Shown here in pieces: positions 1-7,437 of a DNA stretch of 62,969 bases (its first letter is position 1; every line of letters begins with the position of its first letter). Below the pieces are notes generated by a model. That model did no database searches. It saw nothing but the letters and a program-made list of their open reading frames with translations, and was not told the DNA's origin. Origin of the DNA: JAVBJV01 sp031546815 (lineage in GTDB: Bacteria > Pseudomonadota > Alphaproteobacteria > Acetobacterales > Acetobacteraceae); contig JAVBJV010000004.1 of the NCBI GenBank assembly GCA_031546815.1, positions 1 through 62,969 of the forward strand, written 5' to 3'. The position numbers and the translations under genes are program-made.

Positions 1-34
1 TGGGCGTGAGGTCGGCTTCTCCGGGGTTCGACAT
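1..34 (-). CDS. N-terminal fragment of the gene after rsmE, possibly glutamate-cysteine ligase (runs off the left edge)
   Basis: Eleven codons are visible (M-S-N-P-G-E-A-D-L-T-P). The ATG at 34 is preceded by a GGAAG ribosome binding site and lies 17 bases after the rsmE stop, so it reads as the next gene of the rsmE operon. The peptide resembles the start of class II glutamate-cysteine ligases, and an rsmE-gshA order is known in acetic acid bacteria and relatives. With only 11 residues the assignment is inference; that a gene starts here is better supported than its identity. Confidence 0.35.
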   Translation of the reverse strand, partial: MSNPGEADLTP

Positions 35-51
35 GCGGCGGCTTCCGTTCT

Positions 52-786
52 TCAGGTTCGCGGGGGCAGACACCAGTCGCCTGCCAGCGCCTGGATCAGC
101 GTCAGGCCGGCAATGGCGGCGGTTTCGGCACGCAGGATGCGCGGGCCGAGGCCGACCCGCAGAATAAAGGCACTCCGATACAGAACATCAAGCTCTTGCG
201 GCGAAAAACCGCCTTCGGGGCCCACCAATAGGGCGATTGGCCCGGTTTTTCCCTGCAATGCCGTGGCGATCGGTGCGCCCCCGGTCTCATCCGCCAGCAC
301 CAGGGGGACGGATTTGTCCCATTGGCCGATCAGCTCCATCAGGCCCAGCGGGGCGCGGATTTCAGGCACGGACAGGCGGTTGCACTGCTCGGCGGCCTCG
401 GTCGAGATGGCGCGCAGGCGGTCGGTCCCCACGCGGCTGGCGTTGCTGCGCTGGGTGAACACCGGCTGCAGGGCGGAGGCCCCCAGTTCGGTGGCTTTCT
501 CGGCGATCAGGTCGGTGGCCTCGCGCTTGATGGCGGCGAACACCAGAACCGGGCCGGGGCTGGGCGTCTGTGAGCGGGTCTGCGGACCGATGGCAAGCGT
601 CAGCTTGTCCTTGCGGAGCTGCGCGATGCTGGCCTGATGCTCGCCATCGCGGCCGTTGAAGACCAGCAACGCATCGCCCACGGCGCGGCGCATCACGGCA
701 CCCAGATAACGGGCCTGCTCGGGTGTGCCGGAAATTTCGTCACCTTCGGTCAAAGGTGTCTCGACGAACAGACGGATCATGGGCAT
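52..786 (-). CDS. rsmE: 16S rRNA (uracil1498-N3)-methyltransferase RsmE
   Basis: The 244-residue protein has normal RsmE length. It methylates N3 of U1498 in 16S rRNA of the small subunit, using S-adenosylmethionine. An N-terminal PUA-like domain (about 1-70) is followed by a SPOUT methyltransferase domain with the family motifs EKATELG (96-102), AAEQCNR (131-137), LVGPEGGFS (187-195) and LGPRILRAETA (213-223), which form the trefoil-knot cofactor site. Two start codons are possible: ATG at 786 (M-P-M-I-R-L) or the in-frame ATG at 780. It is divergent from ubiA with only 12 bases between the two starts, so its promoter must lie inside ubiA. Confidence 0.95.
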   Translation of the reverse strand: MPMIRLFVETPLTEGDEISGTPEQARYLGAVMRRAVGDALLVFNGRDGEHQASIAQLRKDKLTLAIGPQTRSQTPSPGPVLVFAAIKREATDLIAEKATELGASALQPVFTQRSNASRVGTDRLRAISTEAAEQCNRLSVPEIRAPLGLMELIGQWDKSVPLVLADETGGAPIATALQGKTGPIALLVGPEGGFSPQELDVLYRSAFILRVGLGPRILRAETAAIAGLTLIQALAGDWCLPPRT

Positions 787-798
787 GAGCTACCACGT

Positions 799-1701
799 AT
801 GAGAACGATGCACACCGATATTGTCCGCGAAGGCTGGGTGGCGCGCCTGCCCGAAAGCTGGAGACCCTATGCCCTGCTGATGCGGCTCGACCGGCCGATC
901 GGCGCGTGGCTGCTGTTTCTGCCGGGGCTGTGGGGAATTCTGTTGGGGCGGCCGGACTGGTGGCTGGTGGTGCTGTTCGCGGTGGGCAGCGTGGTGATGC
1001 GCGGCGCGGGCTGCGTGGTGAACGACATGTGGGACCGCGATCTGGACCGGCAGGTCGAACGCACGGCTGGGCGGCCGCTGGCCTCGGGCGCGTTGCGGAT
1101 GCGGCATGCGGTGGCGCTGCTGGTGGCGCTGCTGCTGATCGGGCTGGGGATTCTGGTGCAGTTGAACTGGCTGGCGATTGCTCTGGGCGTTGGGTCGCTG
1201 TTGTTGGTGGTGACGTATCCGCTGTTCAAGCGTTTTACCTATTGGCCGCAGCTGATGCTGGGCTTCACCTTCGGCTGGGGCGCGCCGATGGGCTATGCGG
1301 CGGCGACCGGGCAGGTGAACCTCACCACGGCGTTGCTGTATGCGGCGACGATCCTGTGGATTCTGGGTTACGATACCATCTACGCGCATCAGGACCGCGA
1401 GGACGATGCGCTGGTCGGTGTGCGTTCCACCGCGCGGCTGTTCGCGGAACGTAGCCGGGCGTTCGTGGGTGTGTGTTATGCGGGCACGCTGCTGCTGCTG
1501 GCGGTCTGCGGCGTGCAGGCCGGGCTGCACTGGGTGTTCTTCGTGGGGCTGCTGGCCGGTGGCGCGATGCTGTTCCGGCAGGTGGTGCAGCTCGACATTC
1601 ACGACCCGGCGCTGTGTCTGCGTCTGTTCAAGTCGAACCGCGATGCGGGGCTGGTGATTGCGGCGGGTGTTCTGGCCGCGCAGATCTGGGGGCAATGGTG
1701 A
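799..1701 (+). CDS. ubiA: 4-hydroxybenzoate polyprenyltransferase (ubiquinone biosynthesis)
   Basis: This integral membrane UbiA-family prenyltransferase (300 residues) attaches the polyprenyl tail to 4-hydroxybenzoate, the first membrane step of ubiquinone synthesis. Both aspartate-rich Mg/diphosphate motifs are intact: NDMWDRDLDR (about 75-84) and YDTIYAHQDRED (191-202), separated by hydrophobic helices. The open frame extends upstream of 799, but that part is opposite rsmE and does not look like UbiA; ATG 799 or ATG 808 is the likely start. The TGA overlaps the next ATG (TGATG), so the downstream methyltransferase is probably translationally coupled. Confidence 0.95.
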   Translation: MRTMHTDIVREGWVARLPESWRPYALLMRLDRPIGAWLLFLPGLWGILLGRPDWWLVVLFAVGSVVMRGAGCVVNDMWDRDLDRQVERTAGRPLASGALRMRHAVALLVALLLIGLGILVQLNWLAIALGVGSLLLVVTYPLFKRFTYWPQLMLGFTFGWGAPMGYAAATGQVNLTTALLYAATILWILGYDTIYAHQDREDDALVGVRSTARLFAERSRAFVGVCYAGTLLLLAVCGVQAGLHWVFFVGLLAGGAMLFRQVVQLDIHDPALCLRLFKSNRDAGLVIAAGVLAAQIWGQW

Positions 1702-2345
1702 TGACCGATCCAGCGGCGTTCATCCGCGCGCACACCGTGTTGACCCGCGCACCCTTCGTGCCCGAGGTGGCGTTGTATCTGGCAACCGAGATCACCCCCA
1801 TCTGGCGCGCGAGTGAAGACTGGCTGCGCGAGAGCAATATCGAACCACCGTTCTGGGCCTTTGCCTGGCCGGGCGGACTGGCGTTGGCGCGGCATGTGCT
1901 GGACAACCCGCATCTGGTGGCGGGCAAGCGCGTGCTGGATTTTGCGGCGGGCTGCGGTGTGGCGGCGATTGCGTGTATGATGGCGGGGGCCGCACAGGTG
2001 GATGCGGCCGAGATTGATCCGTTGGCGGTGGCTTCTGTCAGGCTGAACGCGCTGGAGAACGCGGTGGATGTCACCGCGATCGGCGACGATCTGGTGGGGG
2101 CTGCCAATCGCTGGGATCTGATCATCTGCGGCGATGTGTGCTACGAAGCGCCGATGACTGCGCATATCCTGCCGTGGCTGCGCGGCCTGGCGCGCGAGGC
2201 GGATGTATGGGTGGCCGATCCGGGGCGCGCCTATCTGCCCACGGACGATGCCGCACAGACATTTGCGACCTATACAGTGCCGACCACGCGCGAACTGGAA
2301 GACCGCCCCGAACGCACGGTGCGGTTATTCACTCTGGCGGCGTGA
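1701..2345 (+). CDS. class I SAM methyltransferase, ETFB lysine methyltransferase-like
   Basis: The 214-residue Rossmann methyltransferase has SAM motif I VLDFAAGCG (78-86), an acidic strand-2 motif AEIDPLA (103-109) and GDVCYE (144-149) where the ETFB-KMT/METTL20 group carries its post-I motif. The N-terminal PFWAFAWPGG (50-59) is also typical of that group, which in bacteria trimethylates lysines on the electron-transfer flavoprotein beta subunit. ATG 1701 overlaps the ubiA stop; an in-frame ATG at 1695 is an alternative. Family membership is recognised by motif; the substrate is inferred. Coupling to ubiA would fit an electron-transfer role. Confidence 0.75.
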   Translation: MTDPAAFIRAHTVLTRAPFVPEVALYLATEITPIWRASEDWLRESNIEPPFWAFAWPGGLALARHVLDNPHLVAGKRVLDFAAGCGVAAIACMMAGAAQVDAAEIDPLAVASVRLNALENAVDVTAIGDDLVGAANRWDLIICGDVCYEAPMTAHILPWLRGLAREADVWVADPGRAYLPTDDAAQTFATYTVPTTRELEDRPERTVRLFTLAA

Positions 2346-2353
2346 GTGGCGGA

Positions 2354-2419
2354 TCAGATAATTCCGCGACTGGCCAGCGTATAAAGAACGACGTTGACGC
2401 CGAACAGCAGCGCGGCCAT
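2354..2419 (-). CDS. 21-residue hydrophobic micropeptide
   Basis: A short frame begins MAALLFGVNVVLYTL and ends after 21 codons. It is supported by a full AGGAGG Shine-Dalgarno (CCTCCT at 2425-2430 on the plus strand) placed 5 bases before the ATG. The peptide would form one short membrane helix. It lies downstream of the 56-residue cysteine protein on the same strand, separated by the palindromes at 2442-2488, and ends 8 bases from the convergent methyltransferase. I do not recognise a named family. The ribosome binding site is the main evidence. Confidence 0.5.
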   Translation of the reverse strand: MAALLFGVNVVLYTLASRGII

Positions 2420-2441
2420 GACGGCCTCCTCTACGTAAATA

Positions 2442-2488
2442 TGCGCAGCCCCTTAGCCGTGTGATCGAGGCTGCGCAATATTGCGCAG
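2442..2488. other. overlapping inverted repeats, possible terminator/attenuator or operator
   Basis: TGCGCAGCC (2442-2450) pairs with GGCTGCGCA (2469-2477), giving a 9-bp stem with an 18-base loop. The second arm also starts a perfect 18-base palindrome, CTGCGCAATATTGCGCAG (2471-2488). Only one of the two structures can form at a time. They lie between the stop of the 56-residue protein (2492) and the Shine-Dalgarno of the 21-residue peptide (2425-2430), both on the minus strand. There is no T-tract, so a plain intrinsic terminator is not clear. Confidence 0.45.
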
Positions 2489-2491
2489 TGG

Positions 2492-2662
2492 TCAGCCTGC
2501 GTCGAACATCGCAACGGCTCTGGCGAATTTGTCGCGGCAGCCGGGATTGCAGAAGCCCACGACCTTGCCGTTGTACAAGGTAAGCGAGTCCGCGCTGACC
2601 GGTTTTCCCGACCACGGACAGACCGTATTGATGCAGTCGCAGATGTTGAGTTGGTCGTGCAT
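2492..2662 (-). CDS. small cysteine-rich (YHS/TRASH-like) protein, 56 residues
   Basis: The protein has cysteines at 8, 10, 15, 38 and 42 in an arrangement that looks metal-binding: CDCINTVCPWSGKPV, then GFCNPGCRDKF. The CPWSGKPV...GFCNPGCRDKF pattern is a recurring small alphaproteobacterial protein, often loosely named glutathione S-transferase in databases, although 56 residues are far too short for a GST. It more closely resembles YHS/TRASH treble-clef domains that bind metals. ATG 2662 follows a GGGAAG ribosome binding site. Metal binding is inferred from the cysteine spacing. Confidence 0.75.
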   Translation of the reverse strand: MHDQLNICDCINTVCPWSGKPVSADSLTLYNGKVVGFCNPGCRDKFARAVAMFDAG

Positions 2663-2681
2663 GCCAGCAGCTTCCCTTTTA

Positions 2682-3470
2682 TCAGTTCGGCTCGATCGTC
2701 AGGCCTGTGCTCTCGCTCACGCTGAAAGCAGCCCAGTCGCCAATTTGCTCAAGTGTCAGTAACGGGCGCACAGGAAATTCCGTCCACCGGCTGTTGGTGT
2801 CAGATCCACGTGGAATGACGGTCACCGTATTTTCGTGGTTGGCAGGGGCGAATTGCCATCCGTAGCGTCCCTCCCACTGTGAGCGATGCATACGACCGGT
2901 GAGGTAATTGACGCTAATTTCGTATGTGATGCCATCCAGAAACTGGTGCTGGTCGTAGCTGATCAGTCTGAATTTCCCGTCCTGCCAGCGAAAGGTGAAT
3001 TCGGTGCTGTCTGGACCGCCGCCTCCGGGGAAAGCGATGCGCCATGTACCGTCTGTAATGCCAATGTCGCCACTGGCCTGCCTGTAGCCCCTGCGATTGG
3101 GGCCCGAGAGAGCATCGGGGGGAAGCAGCGTGTGGTTTTCCAGGGACAGCGTGTAACCCCCGCCGGCCTGCGCAAAAGCGACGGCAAGAATGCGCGGGTT
3201 GGTATCAAAAGGGCCGGAAAGAAAAGGCCGTGTCAGAATCAGGCTGGGGTCCTGCTGCTGGAGGAATATTACCACATCGGCACGGTTGTCCCCGTTCAGA
3301 TCCCCTTCGGCTTTTTTTGTCACCGTCCAGCCCGATGGCGCGAATTCTTCCGCTGTGCGCGCCTGGTGCGGCAGGGCGGGGTAGGTGATTGCTTCCTGCG
3401 CAAAGACAGGTGTGGAGAACAATAAGACAATTGCGAAAGAGCAGGCCTGCGGCAGGGCGGGAAATTTCAT
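2682..3470 (-). CDS. exported hypothetical protein with an FG-GAP/EF-hand-like segment
   Basis: I place the start at ATG 3470 rather than further upstream, because this gives a clean Sec signal peptide (MKFPALPQACSFAIVLLF, cleavage near VFA-QE). The mature part of about 240 residues contains EGDLNGDNRADVVIFLQQ, a D-x-[DN]-x-D-like calcium loop followed by a beta strand, as in FG-GAP/VCBS repeats. A glycine-rich AFPGGGGPDSTEF stretch follows in mid-protein. I recognise no enzyme family; it is probably periplasmic. It is the next minus-strand gene after pirin, from which it is 65 bases away. Confidence 0.7.
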   Translation of the reverse strand: MKFPALPQACSFAIVLLFSTPVFAQEAITYPALPHQARTAEEFAPSGWTVTKKAEGDLNGDNRADVVIFLQQQDPSLILTRPFLSGPFDTNPRILAVAFAQAGGGYTLSLENHTLLPPDALSGPNRRGYRQASGDIGITDGTWRIAFPGGGGPDSTEFTFRWQDGKFRLISYDQHQFLDGITYEISVNYLTGRMHRSQWEGRYGWQFAPANHENTVTVIPRGSDTNSRWTEFPVRPLLTLEQIGDWAAFSVSESTGLTIEPN

Positions 3471-3535
3471 TGTGCTGATCTCTGGGCATTCCGATCGACG
3501 CAGAGTGCTGGAAGCCCAGAGGAAGCGCAAGCCGA

Positions 3536-4246
3536 TCACATCGCGATATCGACCAGCACGATTTCCGCTGCGTCTTTCGCGGTGATCACCACTTCGGTCT
3601 CGTCGTGAATGGCAACGCCGTCGCGCGGCTGTGCGGTTGCTTTTCCGTTAACGTCCACCGCGCCCTGCAACGCGACGAAATACGCACCGCGCCCGGGTTC
3701 GAGTGTATGCCGCACGCTCTCGCCCGCCTGCAACGTGGTGGCCAGCACAGCCGCGTTGACGTTGATCGGCAGCGCGCCATTGCCCGCATCTTTCATGCGG
3801 CCGCTAGCCAGCACGTCGAACGCGCTGTTACGCGTGGCTTTGGGGAAAGTCTTCGTTCCCCAACCCGGCTTGGCGCGCGCCTGGTCGGGCATGATCCAAA
3901 TCTGGAACAGGCGTGTGGGTCCCGCTTCCAGGTTGTGTTCGGAATGCACGATGCCGGTGCCCGCGCTCATCACCTGCACGTCGCCCGCTGCGGTGCGGCC
4001 CTGATTACCGAGACTGTCGCGATGGGTGATCGCGCCCTCGCGCACATAGGTGACGATTTCCATCTCGCGGTGCGGATGCGGGTCGAAGCCGGTGTTGGTG
4101 GCGATCAGGTCGTCGTTCCAGACACGCAGCTGCCCGAAGCCCATGCGCGCGGCATCGTGGTAATTGGCGAAGCTGAAGTGATAGTGCGCCTGCAGCCAGT
4201 CGTTCTGAAACTGGCCGAGACTGTCGAAAGGCCGAATGTCGATCAT
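3536..4246 (-). CDS. pirin family protein (YhhW-like bicupin)
   Basis: The 236-residue pirin has an N-terminal cupin with metal ligands at the YhhW positions: H57 and H59 in PHPHREME, H101 and E103 in HSEHN. The C-terminal half is a second, metal-free cupin. Some family members have quercetin 2,3-dioxygenase activity in vitro, while others act as redox-sensing co-regulators; which applies here cannot be told. Length and ligands are typical. A 12-bp stem hairpin (4253-4283) sits 6 bases before the ATG and holds the only good Shine-Dalgarno in its 3' arm. Confidence 0.9.
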   Translation of the reverse strand: MIDIRPFDSLGQFQNDWLQAHYHFSFANYHDAARMGFGQLRVWNDDLIATNTGFDPHPHREMEIVTYVREGAITHRDSLGNQGRTAAGDVQVMSAGTGIVHSEHNLEAGPTRLFQIWIMPDQARAKPGWGTKTFPKATRNSAFDVLASGRMKDAGNGALPINVNAAVLATTLQAGESVRHTLEPGRGAYFVALQGAVDVNGKATAQPRDGVAIHDETEVVITAKDAAEIVLVDIAM

Positions 4247-4252
4247 ACGAAA

Positions 4253-4283
4253 ATCCCCTCAGGATATTTGTTCCTGAGGGGAT
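4253..4283 (-). promoter_or_regulatory. 12-bp perfect hairpin covering the pirin Shine-Dalgarno
   Basis: The arms ATCCCCTCAGGA (4253-4264) and TCCTGAGGGGAT (4272-4283) pair perfectly around a 7-base loop. Read on the minus strand, the 3' arm contains GAGGGG, the best ribosome binding site for the pirin ATG at 4246, and is followed by TTTT. The structure could terminate transcripts from the upstream universal stress gene, mask pirin translation, or do both. Regulation is inference. Confidence 0.5.
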
Positions 4284-4346
4284 ATGTGAAATCCGGCGCT
4301 ATCTTCAATCAGTCGCTGCCGATAGCGCCTATCGACGTGGTGAATA

Positions 4347-5207
4347 TCAACGACACATCAATACAGGAATCGTCGCGTTTTCCAGCACGTGGCGGGTAAC
4401 GCCACCCAGGATCAGCTGACGCAGGCGCGAGTGCGAATACGCACCCATCACCAGCATGTCGGCATCGAATGCGCGGGCGGCGGCCAGCAGTCCTGCACCG
4501 ACGTCCTTGTCCACCGGCGGGAAGGTGGTGATCTCGGGCTTGTGGCCATGCAGCGACAGATAGGCGACCAGATCTTCCGCGCTGGGGCCGCGACGCTGGT
4601 ATTCGTCGGCGGCGAGGATGCGGATGGCCTCGGCCGTTTCAATCCACGGCATGGCGGCGAGGACGGCTGCGGCGGATTCCGCCGTGCCATTCCAGGCGAT
4701 GGCCAGGCGCGTGCCGATGGTGTTCGGCGGCACATGTGGCGCGACGATGATCGGGCGACCGGAATCGAACAGCACCGCATGCAACGCGTCGGACGACGAC
4801 ACTTCATCGGGCGCTTCGGGATGCGGGATGACGGCCAGATCGGCCAGACGCGCGCGTTGTGCGAACAGATCTTCCTCGCGCCCGGTCAGCAGGCGGAAGC
4901 TGGCGGACAGGCCCGATTCAACATCGGTGGTGATGCGCACACCCTCGCGGCCGACCACGCGGTCGAACAGGTCTTTCACGGCGCTGGCGCGTTCACCGGA
5001 TTCTTTCTCGGTGGCGGCCATCATTTCTTCGATCATCGCACCGGACAGGCCTTCACCGGCCAGCGGCGCGACATCGCGCGCATCGACGCGCACATGCAGC
5101 GCCCGCAAATGCGCATTCCATTTACGCGCCAGCATCAGCGCGGTGACAAGAGCGGATTCCCCGGCGGCAGTGCCGATCAGCGGGAGCAGCAGCTTGCGAA
5201 TGGGCAT
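4347..5207 (-). CDS. universal stress protein, tandem-domain type
   Basis: Translation from ATG 5207 gives 286 residues with the usual UspA beginning MPIRKLLLPLIGT. The frame is open further upstream, but ATG 5207 has a GAAGGAA ribosome binding site. The length fits two UspA-like folds: about 1-145, and about 160-286, the second carrying the nucleotide-binding motif GAYSHSRLRQLILGG near the C terminus. Universal stress proteins are cytoplasmic nucleotide-binding proteins linked to survival under stress; the ligand is not predictable. Pirin follows on the same strand 100 bases downstream. Confidence 0.9.
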   Translation of the reverse strand: MPIRKLLLPLIGTAAGESALVTALMLARKWNAHLRALHVRVDARDVAPLAGEGLSGAMIEEMMAATEKESGERASAVKDLFDRVVGREGVRITTDVESGLSASFRLLTGREEDLFAQRARLADLAVIPHPEAPDEVSSSDALHAVLFDSGRPIIVAPHVPPNTIGTRLAIAWNGTAESAAAVLAAMPWIETAEAIRILAADEYQRRGPSAEDLVAYLSLHGHKPEITTFPPVDKDVGAGLLAAARAFDADMLVMGAYSHSRLRQLILGGVTRHVLENATIPVLMCR

Positions 5208-5360
5208 GGCGTGTTCCTTCAGGCTGTTTCCGTAAATATAGCATATCTGCATACAGCCGGGAGGCCCCAACCGAAAAGCCGGAGATTTTTCCCGCACGCA
5301 TTAAAATTATGTAGAAATTCAGCTAATGGTTGAAAAAATGCGAGTGTGATCGGGGATGCG

Positions 5361-5495
5361 ATGGTCCGGAAATATGGTGGTGTATTGTTGCTGCTACTAA
5401 CGGCGCTTTTGGTAATGCCAGAGGCGACGGTTGGCCATGCAGCATCTCCAACGGAAGCAAAAAGCGCGGCAGAGGAAGATTCATCGCATGAATAA
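5361..5495 (+). CDS. 44-residue secreted mini-protein
   Basis: The frame from ATG 5361 starts MVRKYGGVLLLLLTALLVM, a textbook signal-peptide core ending near GHA-A, and leaves only about 16 acidic residues (SPTEAKSAAEEDSSHE). Its TAA at 5493-5495 overlaps the ATG of the next gene (5488) by 8 bases in another frame. A CGGGG stretch at 5351-5355 is a possible ribosome binding site. It may be a small exported peptide or a translated leader for the next gene. I recognise no family. Confidence 0.5.
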   Translation: MVRKYGGVLLLLLTALLVMPEATVGHAASPTEAKSAAEEDSSHE

Positions 5496-6306
5496 ATTCG
5501 ACAGGATAAAGATCGTGTTTGGGCAAATGGTTTTTCGTTGTGGCGTGCTGCTTTTGCTGGCGGTGGGCTTGCTGCATCCCCACCCCGTATCCGCACAACC
5601 CGCTCCGGCGGCAGAGCAGCAGGCCGCGCTCGAATCTGCCATCGCGGTCCGGCAGATAGGCCCGGTGGATGTTTCCCTGCAAGGGGGCGGAACGCTGCGG
5701 GTGCCGGCCGGTCATGTGTTTGTGCGGGCCGCGGAAGCCAACCGGCTGCTTGTGGCGCGAGGTGTTAGTCTCGGCAAGCCAGTCATTGGATTTGTCGAGG
5801 CAGTGGATGGCTGGCTCTCTCTGGTTTACTGCAGCGACGAGGGACATATCTCTGCCTCCGACGCGCAAGACCTGCGAGACAAGGCCAGTATCGAAGAACG
5901 TGGGCAACGTCTGTATCTGATCTCGCAGGGGAGGTCGCCCGATGTGCCTGCTCAGGTTCTCTCGTTACGAGCATCACCATCTTATGATGCGACACGACAT
6001 CATCTGCGCGCCACATGGTATTATGAAGACAGGACGTCCCCTGGAAATCCTGGAGGGGTCGAGACCGATCAGGTCTTTGTGCTTACCCGGAGCGGGTATT
6101 TCTTTTTTGAGGTATCAGCACCGGTGACGTCTGTGATGTCTGAAGCGCGCGCCGCCCAGCTCAGGGGGCGGATAACTGCTTTGATCAATGGTCTGTCGAT
6201 TATGCCGGACCAGGCGTACGAACGCTTTGATCCTGCACAGGACAGATCGGCCGGACGAGGGCTTGTCGCGCTGGTCATTGACGATCCAACCAAGGCTGAA
6301 CGGTGA
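5488..6306 (+). CDS. exported DUF2167-like protein
   Basis: From ATG 5488 the product has 272 residues, with a signal peptide ending near VSA-QP. Directly after it, GPVDVSLQGGGTLRVPAGHV followed by RAAEANRLL matches the start of DUF2167 membrane-anchored proteins (a beta-rich segment with a predicted-location motif). The remainder is a soluble domain without obvious catalytic residues, and I see no C-terminal transmembrane helix as in full-length members, so it is a shorter relative. It overlaps the 44-residue mini-protein by 8 bases, suggesting joint translation. Function unknown. Confidence 0.65.
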   Translation: MNKFDRIKIVFGQMVFRCGVLLLLAVGLLHPHPVSAQPAPAAEQQAALESAIAVRQIGPVDVSLQGGGTLRVPAGHVFVRAAEANRLLVARGVSLGKPVIGFVEAVDGWLSLVYCSDEGHISASDAQDLRDKASIEERGQRLYLISQGRSPDVPAQVLSLRASPSYDATRHHLRATWYYEDRTSPGNPGGVETDQVFVLTRSGYFFFEVSAPVTSVMSEARAAQLRGRITALINGLSIMPDQAYERFDPAQDRSAGRGLVALVIDDPTKAER

Positions 6307-6322
6307 GCGCGCCGCGGATCAA

Positions 6323-6919
6323 TCACGTCAACAATGGCCACAGCGTGGCGACCAGCAGCAGACCCATCGCGATGTTGAACCACTTCAACCGCACCGGGTC
6401 GGACAGGAAGCCACGCAGCGCCACGCCGAAACCGGCCCAGACGGCCACGCTGGGTAGATTGATGATGGCGAAGACGATGCAGATTACCAGCATTGAATGG
6501 AACGGCGCCTCGGGGTTGGTGTAGGCAGCCATCCCTGTCAGCGCCATCATCCAGGCTTTGGGGTTGATCCACTGAAACGCCGTCGATTCCAGGAACGTGA
6601 GCGGTCGTTGTTCGGTCAGCCCGCCACTGCCTAGCGCGCGCGACATGGCGATGCGCCACGCCAGATACAGCAGATATGCCCCGCCCGCGATTTTCAGCGC
6701 GATATGCAGCATGGGAAACGCGGTCAGCAATACGCCCAGCCCCAGCCCGATCCCCATCAGCAGCAGCGTGAACCCGATGGTGATACCCAGCATCTGCGGC
6801 ACCGTGCGTGCAAAGCCGAAATTCGCTCCGGATGTAAGCAGCATGAAGTTGTTCGGCCCCGGCGTGATCGAGGAGACGAAGGCAAACCCCGCCAGCGCCA
6901 GCAGCGTATCGAAAGCCAC
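6323..6919 (-). CDS. LysE/RhtB family amino-acid exporter
   Basis: The protein (198 residues, GTG start) has the six-helix LysE architecture, with the family N-terminal motif SSITPGPNNFMLLTSGANFG near residues 16-35 and a typical FLESTAFQWINPKAWMMALT segment in the middle. Such proteins export amino acids or related metabolites by proton exchange; the substrate cannot be assigned. It is the last gene of the pdxH operon and starts 6 bases after the stop of the 94-residue membrane protein. Confidence 0.9.
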   Translation of the reverse strand: MAFDTLLALAGFAFVSSITPGPNNFMLLTSGANFGFARTVPQMLGITIGFTLLLMGIGLGLGVLLTAFPMLHIALKIAGGAYLLYLAWRIAMSRALGSGGLTEQRPLTFLESTAFQWINPKAWMMALTGMAAYTNPEAPFHSMLVICIVFAIINLPSVAVWAGFGVALRGFLSDPVRLKWFNIAMGLLLVATLWPLLT

Positions 6920-6925
6920 GTTTCT

Positions 6926-7210
6926 TTATTCCCCGACGCGCGCGGTGCGTGGCCGATATAGCCAGGCCATGAACAGATTGCCGATCACAAGGAAGATCTG
7001 CATCACCAGAATATGGTCGTCGACGGGGCGCAAATGGCAGCCGCGCTCCACGAAGGCTGCCGGATCCTGCGCAAAATCCATCTGCCCGCAGGTGGATCTG
7101 TATACGAACCAGTGATGCAGATTATTATACAGCACATACGACCACCCGATCGCGCTGAACAGAATGGCCCAGAAAACCCAGCGCGGCTGGGGCGTTATCT
7201 TGTTGGTCAC
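6926..7210 (-). CDS. small membrane protein (94 residues), paralogue of the upstream gene product
   Basis: The GTG start at 7210 overlaps the previous stop (GTGA). Two hydrophobic helices are visible, around residues 11-28 and 66-83, separated by a polar loop with two cysteines (C41, C58). The beginning PQPRWVFWAILFSAIGW and the end VIGNLFMAWLYRPR resemble the neighbouring 76-residue protein, so the pair looks like a duplication. No known family is recognised. Position between pdxH and lysE in a coupled operon suggests a role linked to vitamin B6 or amino-acid export, which is only a guess. Confidence 0.75.
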   Translation of the reverse strand: MTNKITPQPRWVFWAILFSAIGWSYVLYNNLHHWFVYRSTCGQMDFAQDPAAFVERGCHLRPVDDHILVMQIFLVIGNLFMAWLYRPRTARVGE

Positions 7211-7437
7211 GGCTCGGTCCTTTTGTCGGGGGTGCCAGCGCGCGGCCAGTATCTCCAGACCAGCCAGGCATTGCCCGCCACGATAAACACCAGACCCGCA
7301 AGCTGGACGTTATCCGGACGCGCTCCGCCCAACAGCCAGTCGCGCAGGCTTGTTACCAGCATGAACAGCCACACAGCGGCGGCGAACAGGCAACCCCGGA
7401 ATATCCAGCGCGGTGGCTGGGGAGGCTCCTCGGTCAC
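7207..7437 (-). CDS. small membrane protein (76 residues)
   Basis: The open frame reaches upstream into pdxH, but GTG 7437 (overlapping the pdxH TGA as GTGA) gives a compact two-helix protein starting VTEEPPQPPRWIFRGCLF. The helices are near 14-30 and 45-63, and the end FIVAGNAWLVWRYWPR resembles the next protein. The loop is shorter than in the paralogue and lacks its two cysteines. Function unknown. The GTGA overlaps at both ends argue for coupled translation of all three genes. Confidence 0.75.
   Translation of the reverse strand: MTEEPPQPPRWIFRGCLFAAAVWLFMLVTSLRDWLLGGARPDNVQLAGLVFIVAGNAWLVWRYWPRAGTPDKRTEP

Noticed and set aside
4225..4246. GAATGTCGATC at the start of pirin resembles the end of the CTAG element
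   Set aside because: These bases encode the conserved pirin N terminus (MIDIRPF), lack CTAG and the partner arm; the match is chance.
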